The notes under the pieces were generated by a model. It made no database searches. It worked only from the letters and a program-made list of their open reading frames with translations, and had not been told where the DNA came from. A DNA stretch of 55,550 nucleotides from Gammaproteobacteria bacterium (GTDB taxonomy: Bacteria; Gemmatimonadota; Gemmatimonadetes; Longimicrobiales; Gaopeijiaceae): positions 1 through 55,550 of the forward strand of contig VXNP01000017.1 in the NCBI GenBank assembly GCA_009840525.1, written 5' to 3'. A program made the position numbers and the translations under genes. The first letter of the stretch is position 1; the number at the start of each line of letters is the position of its first letter. Below, piece by piece: positions 47,270-55,550 of this stretch.

Positions 47270-48454
47270 TCACCCGGTTGCGACGGTGGCCTCGAAGCCG
47301 CGCGCCGCGATCATGCGCAATACTTCGCCGGTGGCCTCGCAGATGCTCGTGCCGCTGGCGTCGCGCATCAGTTTCTCGACGGGATAGTCGCGCATGTAGC
47401 CATACCCACCGAAGATCTGAACCGCCTCCCGGGCAACCGATACCGCCGCGTGGCTCGCCGCCCATCTCGCCATGTCCGGGGTCGCCGTCAAGCCGGGGCG
47501 GTCCGTCCAGGAGGCCAGACCGACACCTCCCTCCGCGCCCGGTGCTTCGAGGGCGGCGGCCGTCTCCCGCACCAGGGCGCGCGCCGCTGCAATACGGGTC
47601 GCCATTCCGGCGAGCTTGTGCCGGATCGCTCCAAACGCCGTGAGCGCGCGCCCGAACTGCTCGCGCTCGCGCGAGTAGCGGGCGGCGTGCTCGAAGGCAG
47701 CCTGCGCGATGCCCAGGGCGACCGCCGCGCCTCCCAGGCGGGACAGGGGCAGCGCCTGAGCCGCATACTCGTCTCCGAGCCGCGGGCTCCCGATCACCCG
47801 GTGCGCGGACACCGCTACGCCGTCGAGCTCCACGTCGACGATCTCGGCCGCGCACAGGCCAAGGGTCTCGCGGCGGCGTACAACGCGATAGCCCGGGGCG
47901 GAGGTGTCCACGAGGAATACGCTGGCGCCGCCCGTTCCGCCTTGCGCGGCCACGCGGGCGAAGACCATGGCCGCTCCGGCTCTGTTGCCGTCCACCACCC
48001 AGTGCTTGTGGCCGTCGAGCCGCCAGCCGTCCCCGGCCGGGGTGGCGATGGCATCCTCGGCGTCCTCGGCGCCCGCCGCCCCGAGCTCCCCCAGGGCGAA
48101 CGCGACCAGGCGCCCCCCGGACGCGATGCCGGGAAGAAGCTCGTGTTGCAGGTCCTCCGACGCATGCGCGAGCAGGAGGCTTGTGACCGGGCCATTCTGC
48201 ATCGATACGGAAAGCGCCAGGCTCCCGTCTCCACGGGCGAGCTCCTCCGTCGCCGCCAGGCAGGTGGACAGGTCGAACCCGAGACCGCCGAGCGCTTCAG
48301 GAATGCCCATCCCCAGGAAACCGAATTCGGCGAGCATCCCGAGGACGTCCTCGTCCAGACGGCGGTGCTCGTCCCAGCCCGCCGAGCGCGGTCGAATCTC
48401 ACCGTCCGCAAACTCCCGGGTCATCTCCCGGACGGATCGCTCCTCCGGGGTCAT
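47270..48454 (-). CDS. Acyl-CoA dehydrogenase
   Basis: Protein of 394 residues. FGFLGMGIPEALGGLGFDLS, AFALGELGAAGAED, FGGYGYMRDYPVEKLMRDA and the catalytic Glu in ICEATGE are family features. It makes trans-2-enoyl-CoA with FAD and an electron-transfer flavoprotein. Its exact chain-length preference cannot be read. It is 58 bases after the Leu/Val dehydrogenase start on the same strand, so the pair is probably co-transcribed. Confidence 0.85.
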   Translation of the reverse strand: MTPEERSVREMTREFADGEIRPRSAGWDEHRRLDEDVLGMLAEFGFLGMGIPEALGGLGFDLSTCLAATEELARGDGSLALSVSMQNGPVTSLLLAHASEDLQHELLPGIASGGRLVAFALGELGAAGAEDAEDAIATPAGDGWRLDGHKHWVVDGNRAGAAMVFARVAAQGGTGGASVFLVDTSAPGYRVVRRRETLGLCAAEIVDVELDGVAVSAHRVIGSPRLGDEYAAQALPLSRLGGAAVALGIAQAAFEHAARYSREREQFGRALTAFGAIRHKLAGMATRIAAARALVRETAAALEAPGAEGGVGLASWTDRPGLTATPDMARWAASHAAVSVAREAVQIFGGYGYMRDYPVEKLMRDASGTSICEATGEVLRMIAARGFEATVATG

Positions 48455-48504
48455 GGGGCAGCGTGCGTTGCGGCAGCGTCGACGGCGCCGCCCGCACACA
48501 CGGA

Positions 48505-48532
48505 GCCGGCCGAAGCACCGCCCCCGGCCGGC
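48505..48532. repeat. GC-rich hairpin in the HBD-ACAD gap
   Basis: GCCGGCCG (48505-48512) and CGGCCGGC (48525-48532) form an 8-base stem with a 12-base loop in the 96-base gap. It could attenuate read-through or stabilise transcript ends; no T-run follows. Confidence 0.3.
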
Positions 48533-48550
48533 CTCACGAGGGCGGAAATG

Positions 48551-49417
48551 CTATTCATGGGAGTAGAATCCGCGCCCGCTCTTGCGCCCCAGCCAGCCGG
48601 CCGCCACGTACTTGCGAAGCAGCGGGGCGGGGCGGTAGCGGTCGTCGCCCAGTTCCCGGTGCAGTACCTCCAGGATCCCGAGGCAGGTATCGAGCCCGAT
48701 CAGGTCGGCCAGCGCAAGCGGTCCCATGGGATGATTCATCCCCATTCGCATGACCGCGTCGATTGCCTCCGCCTCGGCGACGCCCTCCGTGAGGGCGAAG
48801 ATCGCCTCGTTGATCATCGGCATGAGGATGCGGTTCGAGACGAAGCCCGGGAAGTCGTTCACCTCCACCGGGGTCTTGCCCAGGCGGGTCGCCAGTTCCA
48901 CCACCGCCCGCACGGTCTCTTCGCTGGTTCGGAGCCCGCGCACCACCTCCACCAGGCGCATGACCGGCACTGGGTTCATGAAGTGCATGCCGATGACGCG
49001 GTCGGGGCGGGCCGTGCGCGCACCCATCGTCGTGATGGAGATCGATGACGTGTTGGACGCCAGGATCGCGGCGGGCGGGGCGAGCCGGTCCAGCTCGGCG
49101 AAGAGGCGATACTTGAGCGAGGCGTCCTCGGGAACGGCCTCGACGGCAAGTCCCGCGTCGGAGACGGCCCGGGCGAGGTCGTCGGTCGCCTGGATGCGGG
49201 AAAGCGCGGCGGTCTTCTCGTCCGCCTCGAGTCGACCCGACCGGAGTTGGCGGTCCATGTTGCGCGCGATGTTCGCGGTGCCCCGCGCGAGCGCCTCCTC
49301 AGCGATGTCGTAGAGGACCACCTCGAGCCCGGCAAGGGCCGCGACGTGGGCGATGCCGTTTCCCATCGTCCCGGACCCGATCACGGCAATGCGTCGCATG
49401 CGCTTCGTTTCCGCCAT
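48551..49417 (-). CDS. 3-hydroxybutyryl-CoA dehydrogenase-family protein
   Basis: Protein of 288 residues. [21 protein letters not shown] is the NAD-binding loop, [10 protein letters not shown] and [17 protein letters not shown] the domain core, and [16 protein letters not shown] the substrate side. It oxidises L-3-hydroxyacyl-CoA, in beta-oxidation or butyrate/PHB chemistry. ATG 49417 is used, ATG 49399 is also possible. It is 17 bases from bioY. Confidence 0.9.
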   Translation of the reverse strand: MAETKRMRRIAVIGSGTMGNGIAHVAALAGLEVVLYDIAEEALARGTANIARNMDRQLRSGRLEADEKTAALSRIQATDDLARAVSDAGLAVEAVPEDASLKYRLFAELDRLAPPAAILASNTSSISITTMGARTARPDRVIGMHFMNPVPVMRLVEVVRGLRTSEETVRAVVELATRLGKTPVEVNDFPGFVSNRILMPMINEAIFALTEGVAEAEAIDAVMRMGMNHPMGPLALADLIGLDTCLGILEVLHRELGDDRYRPAPLLRKYVAAGWLGRKSGRGFYSHE

Positions 49418-49434
49418 CAGGGATGCTCCGGGAG

Positions 49435-50022
49435 TCAGTGATCGTCGCGAGCCCGGGCCCTCAGCCGGAGTGCGATCGCCATGGCCAGCAGCAGTTCGAT
49501 CGAGTCGCCGAGCGCGAAGGGCAGCACGGCGTTGCGGAATACCGCCGTGGGAGCAGCGCCTGTAAGCAGGGCCAACTGGGCCGCGCCCGCCAGGTAGATC
49601 ACCAGAAGTCCGGCGATCAGCGCCAACAGGATGCGCGGGGCGCCCGCATCCCGCGGAGCCGCCAACCAACCGCAGAGGCCGGAAGCCAGGGGAAAGGCGA
49701 GGATGAAGCCGCCCGTGGGGCCGACGAGGGCGGCCGGCCCGGCCGGGATTGCGGCGAACACCGGTGCGCCGCCCACCCCGAGCAGCACGTAGGCGGCCAT
49801 GCTCGCGGCTCCCGCCGATGGCCCCAGCACGAGGCCGGACAGGAGCACAAAGAGCGGCTGCAGCGTCATCGGGACCGGCGTCCAGGGCACCGGCACCGCG
49901 ACGTAGGCGCCCGCGGTGGTAAGCAGGACGAAGAGCCCCGCGGTCAGCGTCCGCCGACCGCTGACGAGCAACGCCATGCGTACCAGAATACCCTGTCCCT
50001 GGCTCAACTCTACAGTCCGCAT
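49435..50022 (-). CDS. bioY: Biotin transporter BioY
   Basis: Protein of 195 residues with about six hydrophobic segments. [26 protein letters not shown] and [20 protein letters not shown] match BioY, the substrate-binding part of an ECF biotin transporter; no energising module genes are nearby. ATG 50022 is the start taken; MALLVS at 49977 is shorter. It sits among acyl-CoA genes, which may reflect biotin need for carboxylases. Confidence 0.85.
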   Translation of the reverse strand: MRTVELSQGQGILVRMALLVSGRRTLTAGLFVLLTTAGAYVAVPVPWTPVPMTLQPLFVLLSGLVLGPSAGAASMAAYVLLGVGGAPVFAAIPAGPAALVGPTGGFILAFPLASGLCGWLAAPRDAGAPRILLALIAGLLVIYLAGAAQLALLTGAAPTAVFRNAVLPFALGDSIELLLAMAIALRLRARARDDH

Positions 50023-50132
50023 CCTGACTCTCCCCGTGTTTGTGCTATGTCAGCAGGTTTCGTGCCGCCTTCCGGATCCCCGCGGGTCGGAGGATGGGCG
50101 GGCAGACCCTCCCGCACCCGGTGCTCGCGCGG

Positions 50133-51344
50133 TCACGCACGCTCGACCGCGAGCGCGACTGCGTTGCCGCCCCCGAGGCAGAGGGTCGCGAGACCCGTCG
50201 CGGCGTCCCGGTCCTCCATCGCATGCACGAGCGTGACCAGGATGCGGGCCCCGGAAGCGCCGATGGGGTGGCCCAGCGCGACGGCGCCGCCGTTCACGTT
50301 GACCCGGGCCGCGTCCAGGCCCAGCGCGTCGATGTCCGCGAGCGCCTGAACCGCAAAGGCCTCGTTGATCTCCACGAGATCGTAGTCGTCCGCCGCCTTG
50401 CCCTCCGCTCCCATCACCTTGCGCACGGCGAAGATGGGCGCGAAGAAGAGGTCGCGCGGTTCCGTGCCCGCCGAAGCGTAGGCGGTGACGCGGGCGGCCA
50501 CCGGCAGGCCGTGCGCCCGGGCGAAGTCCATGGATGCGACCACCAGGGCGGCGCCGCCATCGTTCAGCCCCGGCGCGTTCCCGGCGGTGACCACCAGCTC
50601 ATCGACGTCGTCCGGAGCATCGCGGCCGAAGGCGGGACGCAGCCTGGCAAGCGCCTCCAGTGAAGTGTCGCGCCGGGGTCCCTCGTCGGTATCGACGACG
50701 GTCGCGCCCCGGCGGGCCGGCACCTCCACCGGCACGATCTCGCTCCGAAACCGTCCTCCGTCGATGGCATCCACCGCCCTGTGGTGCGACCCCAGCGCGA
50801 ACTCGTCGGCCCTCCCCCGCGTGATGCCCGCCCGCGTCGCCGTGTATTCCGCATGACCGCCCATGTGGCGGCCCTCGAAGGAACACCAGAGACCGTCGTG
50901 AATGAGGCCGTCGCTGACCTCCTGGTCTCCGAACTTCACGCCCCCGCGGTGCCCGCGCAGATAGTAGGGCACGTTGGACATCGACTCGAAGCCGCCCGCC
51001 ACGACGGCGCGCGCGTCTCCCGCCCGGATTGCCTGGGCCGCCAGCATCACCGCCTTCAGTCCGGAGCCGCACACCTTGTTCACGGTGACGGAGGGGATGG
51101 TCGCGGGCAGACCGGCGTGCACCGCGGCCTGGCGGGCGGGCGCCTGCCCCTCTCCGGCCGAAACCACGTTGCCCATGACCACCTCGTCGATGGCGGACGG
51201 ATCGACGCCGGAGCGTTCCACCGCCGCGCGCACGGCGACGGCTCCGAGCGCCGGTCCGGGCAGCGGGGAGAGACCGCCCAGAAAACGGCCTATGGGGGTG
51301 CGGGCGGATCCGAGGATGACGGGGATGCGGGATTGGTCGTTCAT
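50133..51344 (-). CDS. Acetyl-CoA acetyltransferase (thiolase)
   Basis: Protein of 403 residues. The acyl-carrying Cys in [28 protein letters not shown] (catalytic His) and [14 protein letters not shown] (second Cys) identify the thiolase family. The C-terminal GGGNAVA departs slightly from the usual GGGxGxA. ATG 51344 gives the normal N-terminus; an upstream extension to 51407 is rejected. Reaction: two acetyl-CoA to acetoacetyl-CoA or the reverse. Confidence 0.9.
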   Translation of the reverse strand: MNDQSRIPVILGSARTPIGRFLGGLSPLPGPALGAVAVRAAVERSGVDPSAIDEVVMGNVVSAGEGQAPARQAAVHAGLPATIPSVTVNKVCGSGLKAVMLAAQAIRAGDARAVVAGGFESMSNVPYYLRGHRGGVKFGDQEVSDGLIHDGLWCSFEGRHMGGHAEYTATRAGITRGRADEFALGSHHRAVDAIDGGRFRSEIVPVEVPARRGATVVDTDEGPRRDTSLEALARLRPAFGRDAPDDVDELVVTAGNAPGLNDGGAALVVASMDFARAHGLPVAARVTAYASAGTEPRDLFFAPIFAVRKVMGAEGKAADDYDLVEINEAFAVQALADIDALGLDAARVNVNGGAVALGHPIGASGARILVTLVHAMEDRDAATGLATLCLGGGNAVALAVERA

Positions 51345-51449
51345 GTAGGTCCCATGCGGGCTCGGACGGAGAGGCCGATTCCGCGAAGAGTCGACGGCTG
51401 GCAACAAAAGGCCCGGTGTATCACGGAACTGCGAAGGCAGCCCTTAAAT

Positions 51450-52268
51450 CTAGATCAATCCGTCGACCGGGTCACGTCCTTCCGGATCGACGAGGAGTTC
51501 GTGGAGCGCCCGAAGGTCGCGGACCCCCTTCCGCTCCGTTGCCTCCAGAAGATGTTTCAGGACCTCGGCCGCGGCGCGCGCGTCGCCCAGGGCGCGGTGA
51601 CGCCCGTGCACCTCGATGCCGAAGCGGCCGCACAGAGCGTCGAGATGATGGCGCCGCTGTGATGCCAGCAGCCGACGCGACAGTTTCTCGGTGCATACCT
51701 GCTGCACGCGCGGAGCGTCGCCGAGCGCCTCGCGCAGCTGCCCGCCGACGAAAGCCCAGTCGTGGTCGGCATTGTGGGCTGCGAACACGCGGTGCTCGAG
51801 CCGGCTCCCGATCTCGCCGGCGATGTCGCGGAACCGGGGCGCCGCAGCCACCCTGGTTGTGCTGATGCCGGTCAGGCGGGTTACCCGAGCGCCGATGCGT
51901 CGCTGCGGGTTGACCAGACTCTGGAACTCCCGGGTCACGACGCCTTCGCGCAGTTCAACGATGGCCAGCTCGATGATGCGGTGGCCATCCTCGTAGGCGC
52001 CTCCGGTCGTCTCCACGTCCACCACGGCGTAGTCCAGAAAGCCGAGCGACGAACGTACTCCGGCGAGGCCCGGGGTCAACTGCCAGCGGCCCTCCGGATC
52101 GAGGCGAAACCTGGGATCAGGCCCCAGCAGCGACGCGATCAGCGCGGGCGATTCCTGGCCCAACGCGCGCAGCCGGTTCGCCTGCCGGGCGAGCTCGTTC
52201 GGGTGAAGGGGACCGTCGCCGAGCAGCCCTGCGATCCTCTCGACCCATGAGTCCCGAGCCCCGCTCAT
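51450..52268 (-). CDS. DnaQ-like 3'-5' exonuclease with N-terminal extension
   Basis: Protein of 272 residues. The exonuclease motifs DVETTG (84-89), HNADHDW and HRALGDARA form the DEDDh-type active site of DNA polymerase III epsilon relatives. The first ~75 residues hold a helical, possibly winged-helix domain (HPNELARQANRLRALG) of unknown role. The start overlaps rsmA's stop by ATGA. Proofreading or RNA/DNA maturation is possible. Confidence 0.85.
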   Translation of the reverse strand: MSGARDSWVERIAGLLGDGPLHPNELARQANRLRALGQESPALIASLLGPDPRFRLDPEGRWQLTPGLAGVRSSLGFLDYAVVDVETTGGAYEDGHRIIELAIVELREGVVTREFQSLVNPQRRIGARVTRLTGISTTRVAAAPRFRDIAGEIGSRLEHRVFAAHNADHDWAFVGGQLREALGDAPRVQQVCTEKLSRRLLASQRRHHLDALCGRFGIEVHGRHRALGDARAAAEVLKHLLEATERKGVRDLRALHELLVDPEGRDPVDGLI

Positions 52269-53062
52269 GTCCGCTCCAACATCTTCGCCAGACGGACGAA
52301 ATCTTCGGGGGCGAAGGTCTCGGGGCGGCGCGTCAGTTCCAGCCCGCTGCGCGTCTCCACCTCCGCCACCTCCCGGCGGCTCAGGCGATAGGCCGGATCG
52401 TCCCGGAGAATCCGCTGAAACTGCTTGCGCCGCCGCTGAAAGGCCGCACGGGTCAGGACGCGCACGGCCTTTTCCCGCGCGGCGGAAAGCCGGGGTGGGT
52501 GGAAGGGCCGAATGCGCACCACCACGGAGTCGACCCGCGGGACGGGGCGAAACGCCGTCCGCCGCACGCGCAGGACGCGCTCCACGCGCGCCACCACCCG
52601 GACCCCCACCGACAGCGCCCCGTAGGTCCGGGAGCCCGGAGCTGCCAGCATGCGCTCGCCGACTTCCTTCTGCACCATGACGACGATCTCGGCCGGCCGC
52701 GGACGCTCGAGAAGCCGAAAGACGATGGGTGAAGTGCGGTTGTAGGGAATGTTGCCGATCACCTTGAGCGCGGAGATGTCTTCGGCCAGCGCCGCGATGT
52801 CGGTGTCGAGGATGTCCCCCCGCACGAGGATCACTTGCGGGCGCCCATCCAGTTCCTGCGCGAGGCGGTCGGCCAGCACGCGGTCGAGTTCCACGAGCAC
52901 CAGGCGGCGCGGCAGATCCACGAGATGGCGGGTGAGCGCGCCGGTCCCGGGCCCGATCTCCAGCACCTCGTCGCTCGCCTGCACGTCGAGCGCCCTGACG
53001 ATGGCCCGCTGAAGGTTTGGATCCACCAGGAAGTTCTGGCCGAGGGAACGCTTCGGCCGCAC
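52265..53062 (-). CDS. rsmA: 16S rRNA dimethyladenosine transferase
   Basis: Protein of 265 residues. SLGQNFLVD, LEIGPGTGALT, VELD and NIPYN are the SAM-binding and catalytic signatures of RsmA/KsgA, which dimethylates two adjacent adenines of 16S rRNA. It begins 3 bases after the phosphatase stop and overlaps the exonuclease by 4. Confidence 0.95.
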   Translation of the reverse strand: MRPKRSLGQNFLVDPNLQRAIVRALDVQASDEVLEIGPGTGALTRHLVDLPRRLVLVELDRVLADRLAQELDGRPQVILVRGDILDTDIAALAEDISALKVIGNIPYNRTSPIVFRLLERPRPAEIVVMVQKEVGERMLAAPGSRTYGALSVGVRVVARVERVLRVRRTAFRPVPRVDSVVVRIRPFHPPRLSAAREKAVRVLTRAAFQRRRKQFQRILRDDPAYRLSRREVAEVETRSGLELTRRPETFAPEDFVRLAKMLERT

Positions 53063-53065
53063 GTC

Positions 53066-54628
53066 TCAGAGCCTCAGGGCGAGGGCGGTGCGGTCGTCGG
53101 CGGGTATCGCGCGCGTCGGTTCGGCGGCAAGCCGGAAGAGCGACTCGACGATGGCAGCCGGACCCCGGTCGACCTGCTCTCGCGCCTCCGCAAGCACCGC
53201 CTCCTCCCCGCTGCGCGAACCGCTGGTGGCCAGCGAGTCCGAGAGGCCGTCGGTGAACAGAAACAGCAGATCCTCTCCCGCGATCCAGGGCACGCTGGCT
53301 TCGGAATAGGAACCGGGCCCGGCGATCCCGACCGGTGGATCGGTGGCCGCCAGCCGCCGTTCCCTCGTGCCCCGCCGGAAGGCGAAGGCGTGTGGGTGGC
53401 CCGCATTGGAATACACCAGCTCGCCCGCGGCCGGATCCAGCACGCCGTAGAACAGGGTGAGGAACATCTCGGTGGTCTCGAGCTCGTCGCGCAGCGCGTC
53501 GTCCACGTGACGGAGCACCTCCGCCGGACTCTCGGTCTCGCCCGCGAAGATGGATGCGGCCGAAAGGGCCAGCGCCATGATGAGGGCTGCGGGGAAGCCG
53601 TGGCTCGACACATCGCCGATCATGACGCCGAGCCGGCCGCCGGAGAGCTTGATGAAGTGGTAGAAGTCGCCCCCCACCTGCTCCGCCGGCTGCACCTTCG
53701 CGGCCACCTGGCTCAGCCCAAGCTGATCGACCGGCTGAAGCAGCCGCATCTGAAGGTTGTGGGCCAGCTCCATCTCGTGCGCCATCCGGTCCCGCGCCCG
53801 GCTCTCGCGGAACAGTCGATGATTCTCGAGCGCCGCGCCGATCTGGCTGGCGATGGCGGTCAGCAGCTTGCGGTCCCCGGCCGAGAAGGTGCCGCTTCCC
53901 CTGCGCCCGAACAGGTTGATGACACCGACCGTGCGCGCCTGCCCCGCCTGCGGCGCGTATTGGATGGGCACCAGAAGGGCCGATTCGGAGCGCAGGTTGG
54001 GGGCGGTCGCCGGATGCCGGCTGTCGCCGCCGGTGCTGATGATCGCCTCCCGCTCCCGGAACACCCGCGCGGTGAGCATTTCCCCCGCGGGATCAAGCGG
54101 CCCGTCCAGTCCGGCGATTCCTTCGGCCGCGACCTGGTGCAGCAGTCCGTCCCCGGCATCGTAGACCCACAGCGACCCGCGGCGCGCTCCCAGAACGTCG
54201 CATACCTCGTTGAGGATGACCCGTGCGGCCTCTCCCAGCTCCAGGATCGAACCCAGGATCTCGCTGATCGAATAGAGCAGGTTGATCTCCTCGTAGCGCG
54301 CGGACAACTCGCCGCTGAGGAAGCTGATTTCCTGTTCCGAATCCAGGACCCGGATCAACTGCGAGCAGACGAGATCGGCGGCCGGCGCCAGGGTCGGATC
54401 CGCAGGACGGATCTCAAGCTCCAGGCTGCGGCCCTCGCGGGTGCTCAGTCGCCGCGTCAGGGCGTCGTACTGCTCGCTGGCCGGCAGGTCGGTCCCGGAT
54501 TCTTCCGGATACATGCGGCGACCGGAGACCAGATCGCGCACGCTCAGCCGCCACGGGAAGCTCCCGGCAAACTCGTCCAGCGTTGCGCGGGCCGGCTGCG
54601 GCAGCCGAAGAGGGCCGGGCTCGCTCAT
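53066..54628 (-). CDS. GAF-SpoIIE (PP2C) phosphatase
   Basis: Protein of 520 residues. A GAF-like domain spans about 115-275 (SISEILGSILELGEAARVIL and VGVINLFGRRGSGTFSAGDR) and a PP2C-type SpoIIE domain follows from about 300, with metal-binding GGDF (319-322), IGDVSSHG (337-344) and FTDGLSD. It probably dephosphorylates the STAS antagonist, freeing it to bind the RsbW-like kinase. It overlaps the kinase gene by ATGA. Confidence 0.85.
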   Translation of the reverse strand: MSEPGPLRLPQPARATLDEFAGSFPWRLSVRDLVSGRRMYPEESGTDLPASEQYDALTRRLSTREGRSLELEIRPADPTLAPAADLVCSQLIRVLDSEQEISFLSGELSARYEEINLLYSISEILGSILELGEAARVILNEVCDVLGARRGSLWVYDAGDGLLHQVAAEGIAGLDGPLDPAGEMLTARVFREREAIISTGGDSRHPATAPNLRSESALLVPIQYAPQAGQARTVGVINLFGRRGSGTFSAGDRKLLTAIASQIGAALENHRLFRESRARDRMAHEMELAHNLQMRLLQPVDQLGLSQVAAKVQPAEQVGGDFYHFIKLSGGRLGVMIGDVSSHGFPAALIMALALSAASIFAGETESPAEVLRHVDDALRDELETTEMFLTLFYGVLDPAAGELVYSNAGHPHAFAFRRGTRERRLAATDPPVGIAGPGSYSEASVPWIAGEDLLFLFTDGLSDSLATSGSRSGEEAVLAEAREQVDRGPAAIVESLFRLAAEPTRAIPADDRTALALRL

Positions 54629-55056
54629 TCGCGTCGTACCTGATCGCGTCTCAGCAGCAAGGTGACGGAGTTGCCCCGCTCGTTGAAGGAGACCTCGTCC
54701 AGCAGTTTGCGCATCAGGAAGATCCCGCGTCCGTCGGGCTTCAGGAGGCTTTCCGGGGTGGTCGGATCCGGGATGTCCTCGTAGTCGAAACCCGGGCCTT
54801 CATCCGTTACCCGGGTGATGATGGCCTTGGCCGTGATCGTCAGTTCCACGCGCACGCGCTTCGACCGATCGGCGCCGTTGCCATACAGCATCGCGTTGGA
54901 GAGCGCTTCCGCAAGCGCCACGCGAAGATTCATGCGGACGCGGCTGGCCCTTCGCTCGAGCTCGATGATGCGATGGCAGCGCGCGACCACCTTCTCGACG
55001 GCGTCCTCGATGCGGAGGACGTCGCTCGGGAGGTGGAAGATCAACTCCGGATCCAT
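54625..55056 (-). CDS. RsbW-like serine kinase/anti-sigma factor
   Basis: Protein of 143 residues of the HATPase_c family. ALAEALSNAMLYGNG holds the N-box Glu/Asn, DEGPGFDYEDIPDP is the G1 box and GRGIFLMRKLLDEV the G2 box. Such proteins phosphorylate STAS antagonists and sequester a sigma factor. ATG 55056 is used; longer frames overlap the STAS end. No sigma gene is adjacent here. Confidence 0.85.
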   Translation of the reverse strand: MDPELIFHLPSDVLRIEDAVEKVVARCHRIIELERRASRVRMNLRVALAEALSNAMLYGNGADRSKRVRVELTITAKAIITRVTDEGPGFDYEDIPDPTTPESLLKPDGRGIFLMRKLLDEVSFNERGNSVTLLLRRDQVRRE

Positions 55057-55093
55057 GGGCCACCGCTGGGCATGGAGCCTCTCGAACGAAAAC

Positions 55094-55426
55094 TCAGCCG
55101 TCCCGGAGGCCCTCTTCGCGGGAATCCACGATGGTGAAAAGGGTGTCGAGCTTGGTGAGCTGGAAGAGGGTGCGCAGGTCTTCGTTGAGCGCGGCCAGCC
55201 GGAGTTCCCCACCCTGCTCCCGCACCTTCTTGGACAGGGACACCAGCACCCCCAGTCCGGACGAGTCGATGTAGCCGGTTTCGGCAAAGTCGATAAGGAA
55301 CTCCCGGTCGCCGGTCCGCAGCCGCTCGAGCACGACGTGCTTGAGCTCCTGGCGGTTCGCAACGAAGAGGTGTCCGGTTACGCTGATGATGGTGATCGCG
55401 CCGGATTGTTCTACGATGAAGGGCAT
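55094..55426 (-). CDS. STAS-domain anti-sigma factor antagonist
   Basis: Protein of 110 residues. ETGYIDSSGLGVLVSL is the RsbV/SpoIIAA phosphorylation segment, with IDSSG carrying the likely target Ser. It would bind and inhibit the RsbW-like kinase when not phosphorylated. It is the first gene of the partner-switch block; the kinase starts 37 bases after its stop. Confidence 0.85.
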   Translation of the reverse strand: MPFIVEQSGAITIISVTGHLFVANRQELKHVVLERLRTGDREFLIDFAETGYIDSSGLGVLVSLSKKVREQGGELRLAALNEDLRTLFQLTKLDTLFTIVDSREEGLRDG

Positions 55427-55550
55427 GCCGGGCTCCGCGTTTTTCTGATGGAATCCGCGCTGGATCCGCCGACGGCGTGGAAAGTCGGGCGAAGTGCGGG
55501 GCAGTTTACTTGAAGGCGGCGGGGGCGGGCAAGGAGCTCCGCACGGGGGG

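Noticed and set aside
46100-49048. A 982-codon open frame on the plus strand opposite the glyA-to-HBD genes
   Set aside because: It lies antisense to four strongly supported genes, its composition is Arg/Gly/His-rich with no family motif, and high G+C keeps antisense frames open.
55506-55550. A 15-codon minus-strand frame ending TAA, reading VRSSLPAPAAFK at its end, possibly the C-terminus of a gene beyond the edge
   Set aside because: Too short to separate from chance; the flanking sequence is needed.

Overview
The window is 55.5 kb of G+C-rich, densely coding bacterial chromosome. Gene content points to a Gram-negative, probably Gemmatimonadota bacterium (inference, no marker phylogeny run): many exported proteins with lipoprotein or Sec signals, an outer-membrane barrel, a GWxTD-like protein, PQQ and NHL beta-propellers, a Minf_1886-family protein, and SpoIIE/RsbW/STAS partner-switching genes in one core block.

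Region 1 (1-31.3 kb) is accessory and mostly exported. It holds a hydantoinase-B-type subunit cut by the window edge, a DUF222-HNH endonuclease with a non-coding repeat cluster upstream, a three-gene exported redox operon (quinoprotein dehydrogenase with a c-heme, a small exported protein, a c-heme/copper-domain protein), two tandem paralogous propeller lipoproteins, a class-C serine hydrolase, an Xre/MbcA-RES toxin-antitoxin pair, a CapA-like protein, two more propellers, a lipoprotein amidase coupled to a gamma-glutamyltransferase, a divergent outer-membrane protein, an AT-richer foreign patch (fragment of a CoaB-like gene plus a PD-(D/E)XK-like gene), a HAD phosphatase, an exported dihydropyrimidinase-like enzyme, a lipoprotein cyclophilin, a GWxTD-like protein and a sorbosone-dehydrogenase-like propeller. 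Many of these act on amide bonds or sugars/alcohols outside the cytoplasm, which suggests a scavenging lifestyle.

Region 2 (31.4-39.0 kb) is core: cdaA, ftsH, hpt, tilS, a glycerophosphodiesterase and a small conserved gene, all on the minus strand with short gaps or overlaps, then a CAU-anticodon tRNA with a strong candidate terminator, and a slipin on the plus strand.

Region 3 (39.0-55.4 kb) is an almost unbroken minus-strand series. Read in transcription order it begins with STAS, RsbW-like kinase, GAF-SpoIIE phosphatase, rsmA and a DnaQ-like exonuclease, followed by thiolase, bioY, 3-hydroxyacyl-CoA dehydrogenase, acyl-CoA dehydrogenase, a Leu/Val-type dehydrogenase and glyA, then a Minf_1886 protein, a zinc-ribbon protein, nnr, thiL, plsC, eno and ftsB. 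Several junctions overlap by 4 bases, so translational coupling is widespread.

The most interesting item is the 24.0-24.8 kb patch. A frame ending at 24199 reads as the C-terminus of a CoaB-like (phosphopantothenoylcysteine synthetase) domain without any start, only 7 bases before an intact AT-richer PD-(D/E)XK-like gene. It looks like a two-gene cassette that lost its front.
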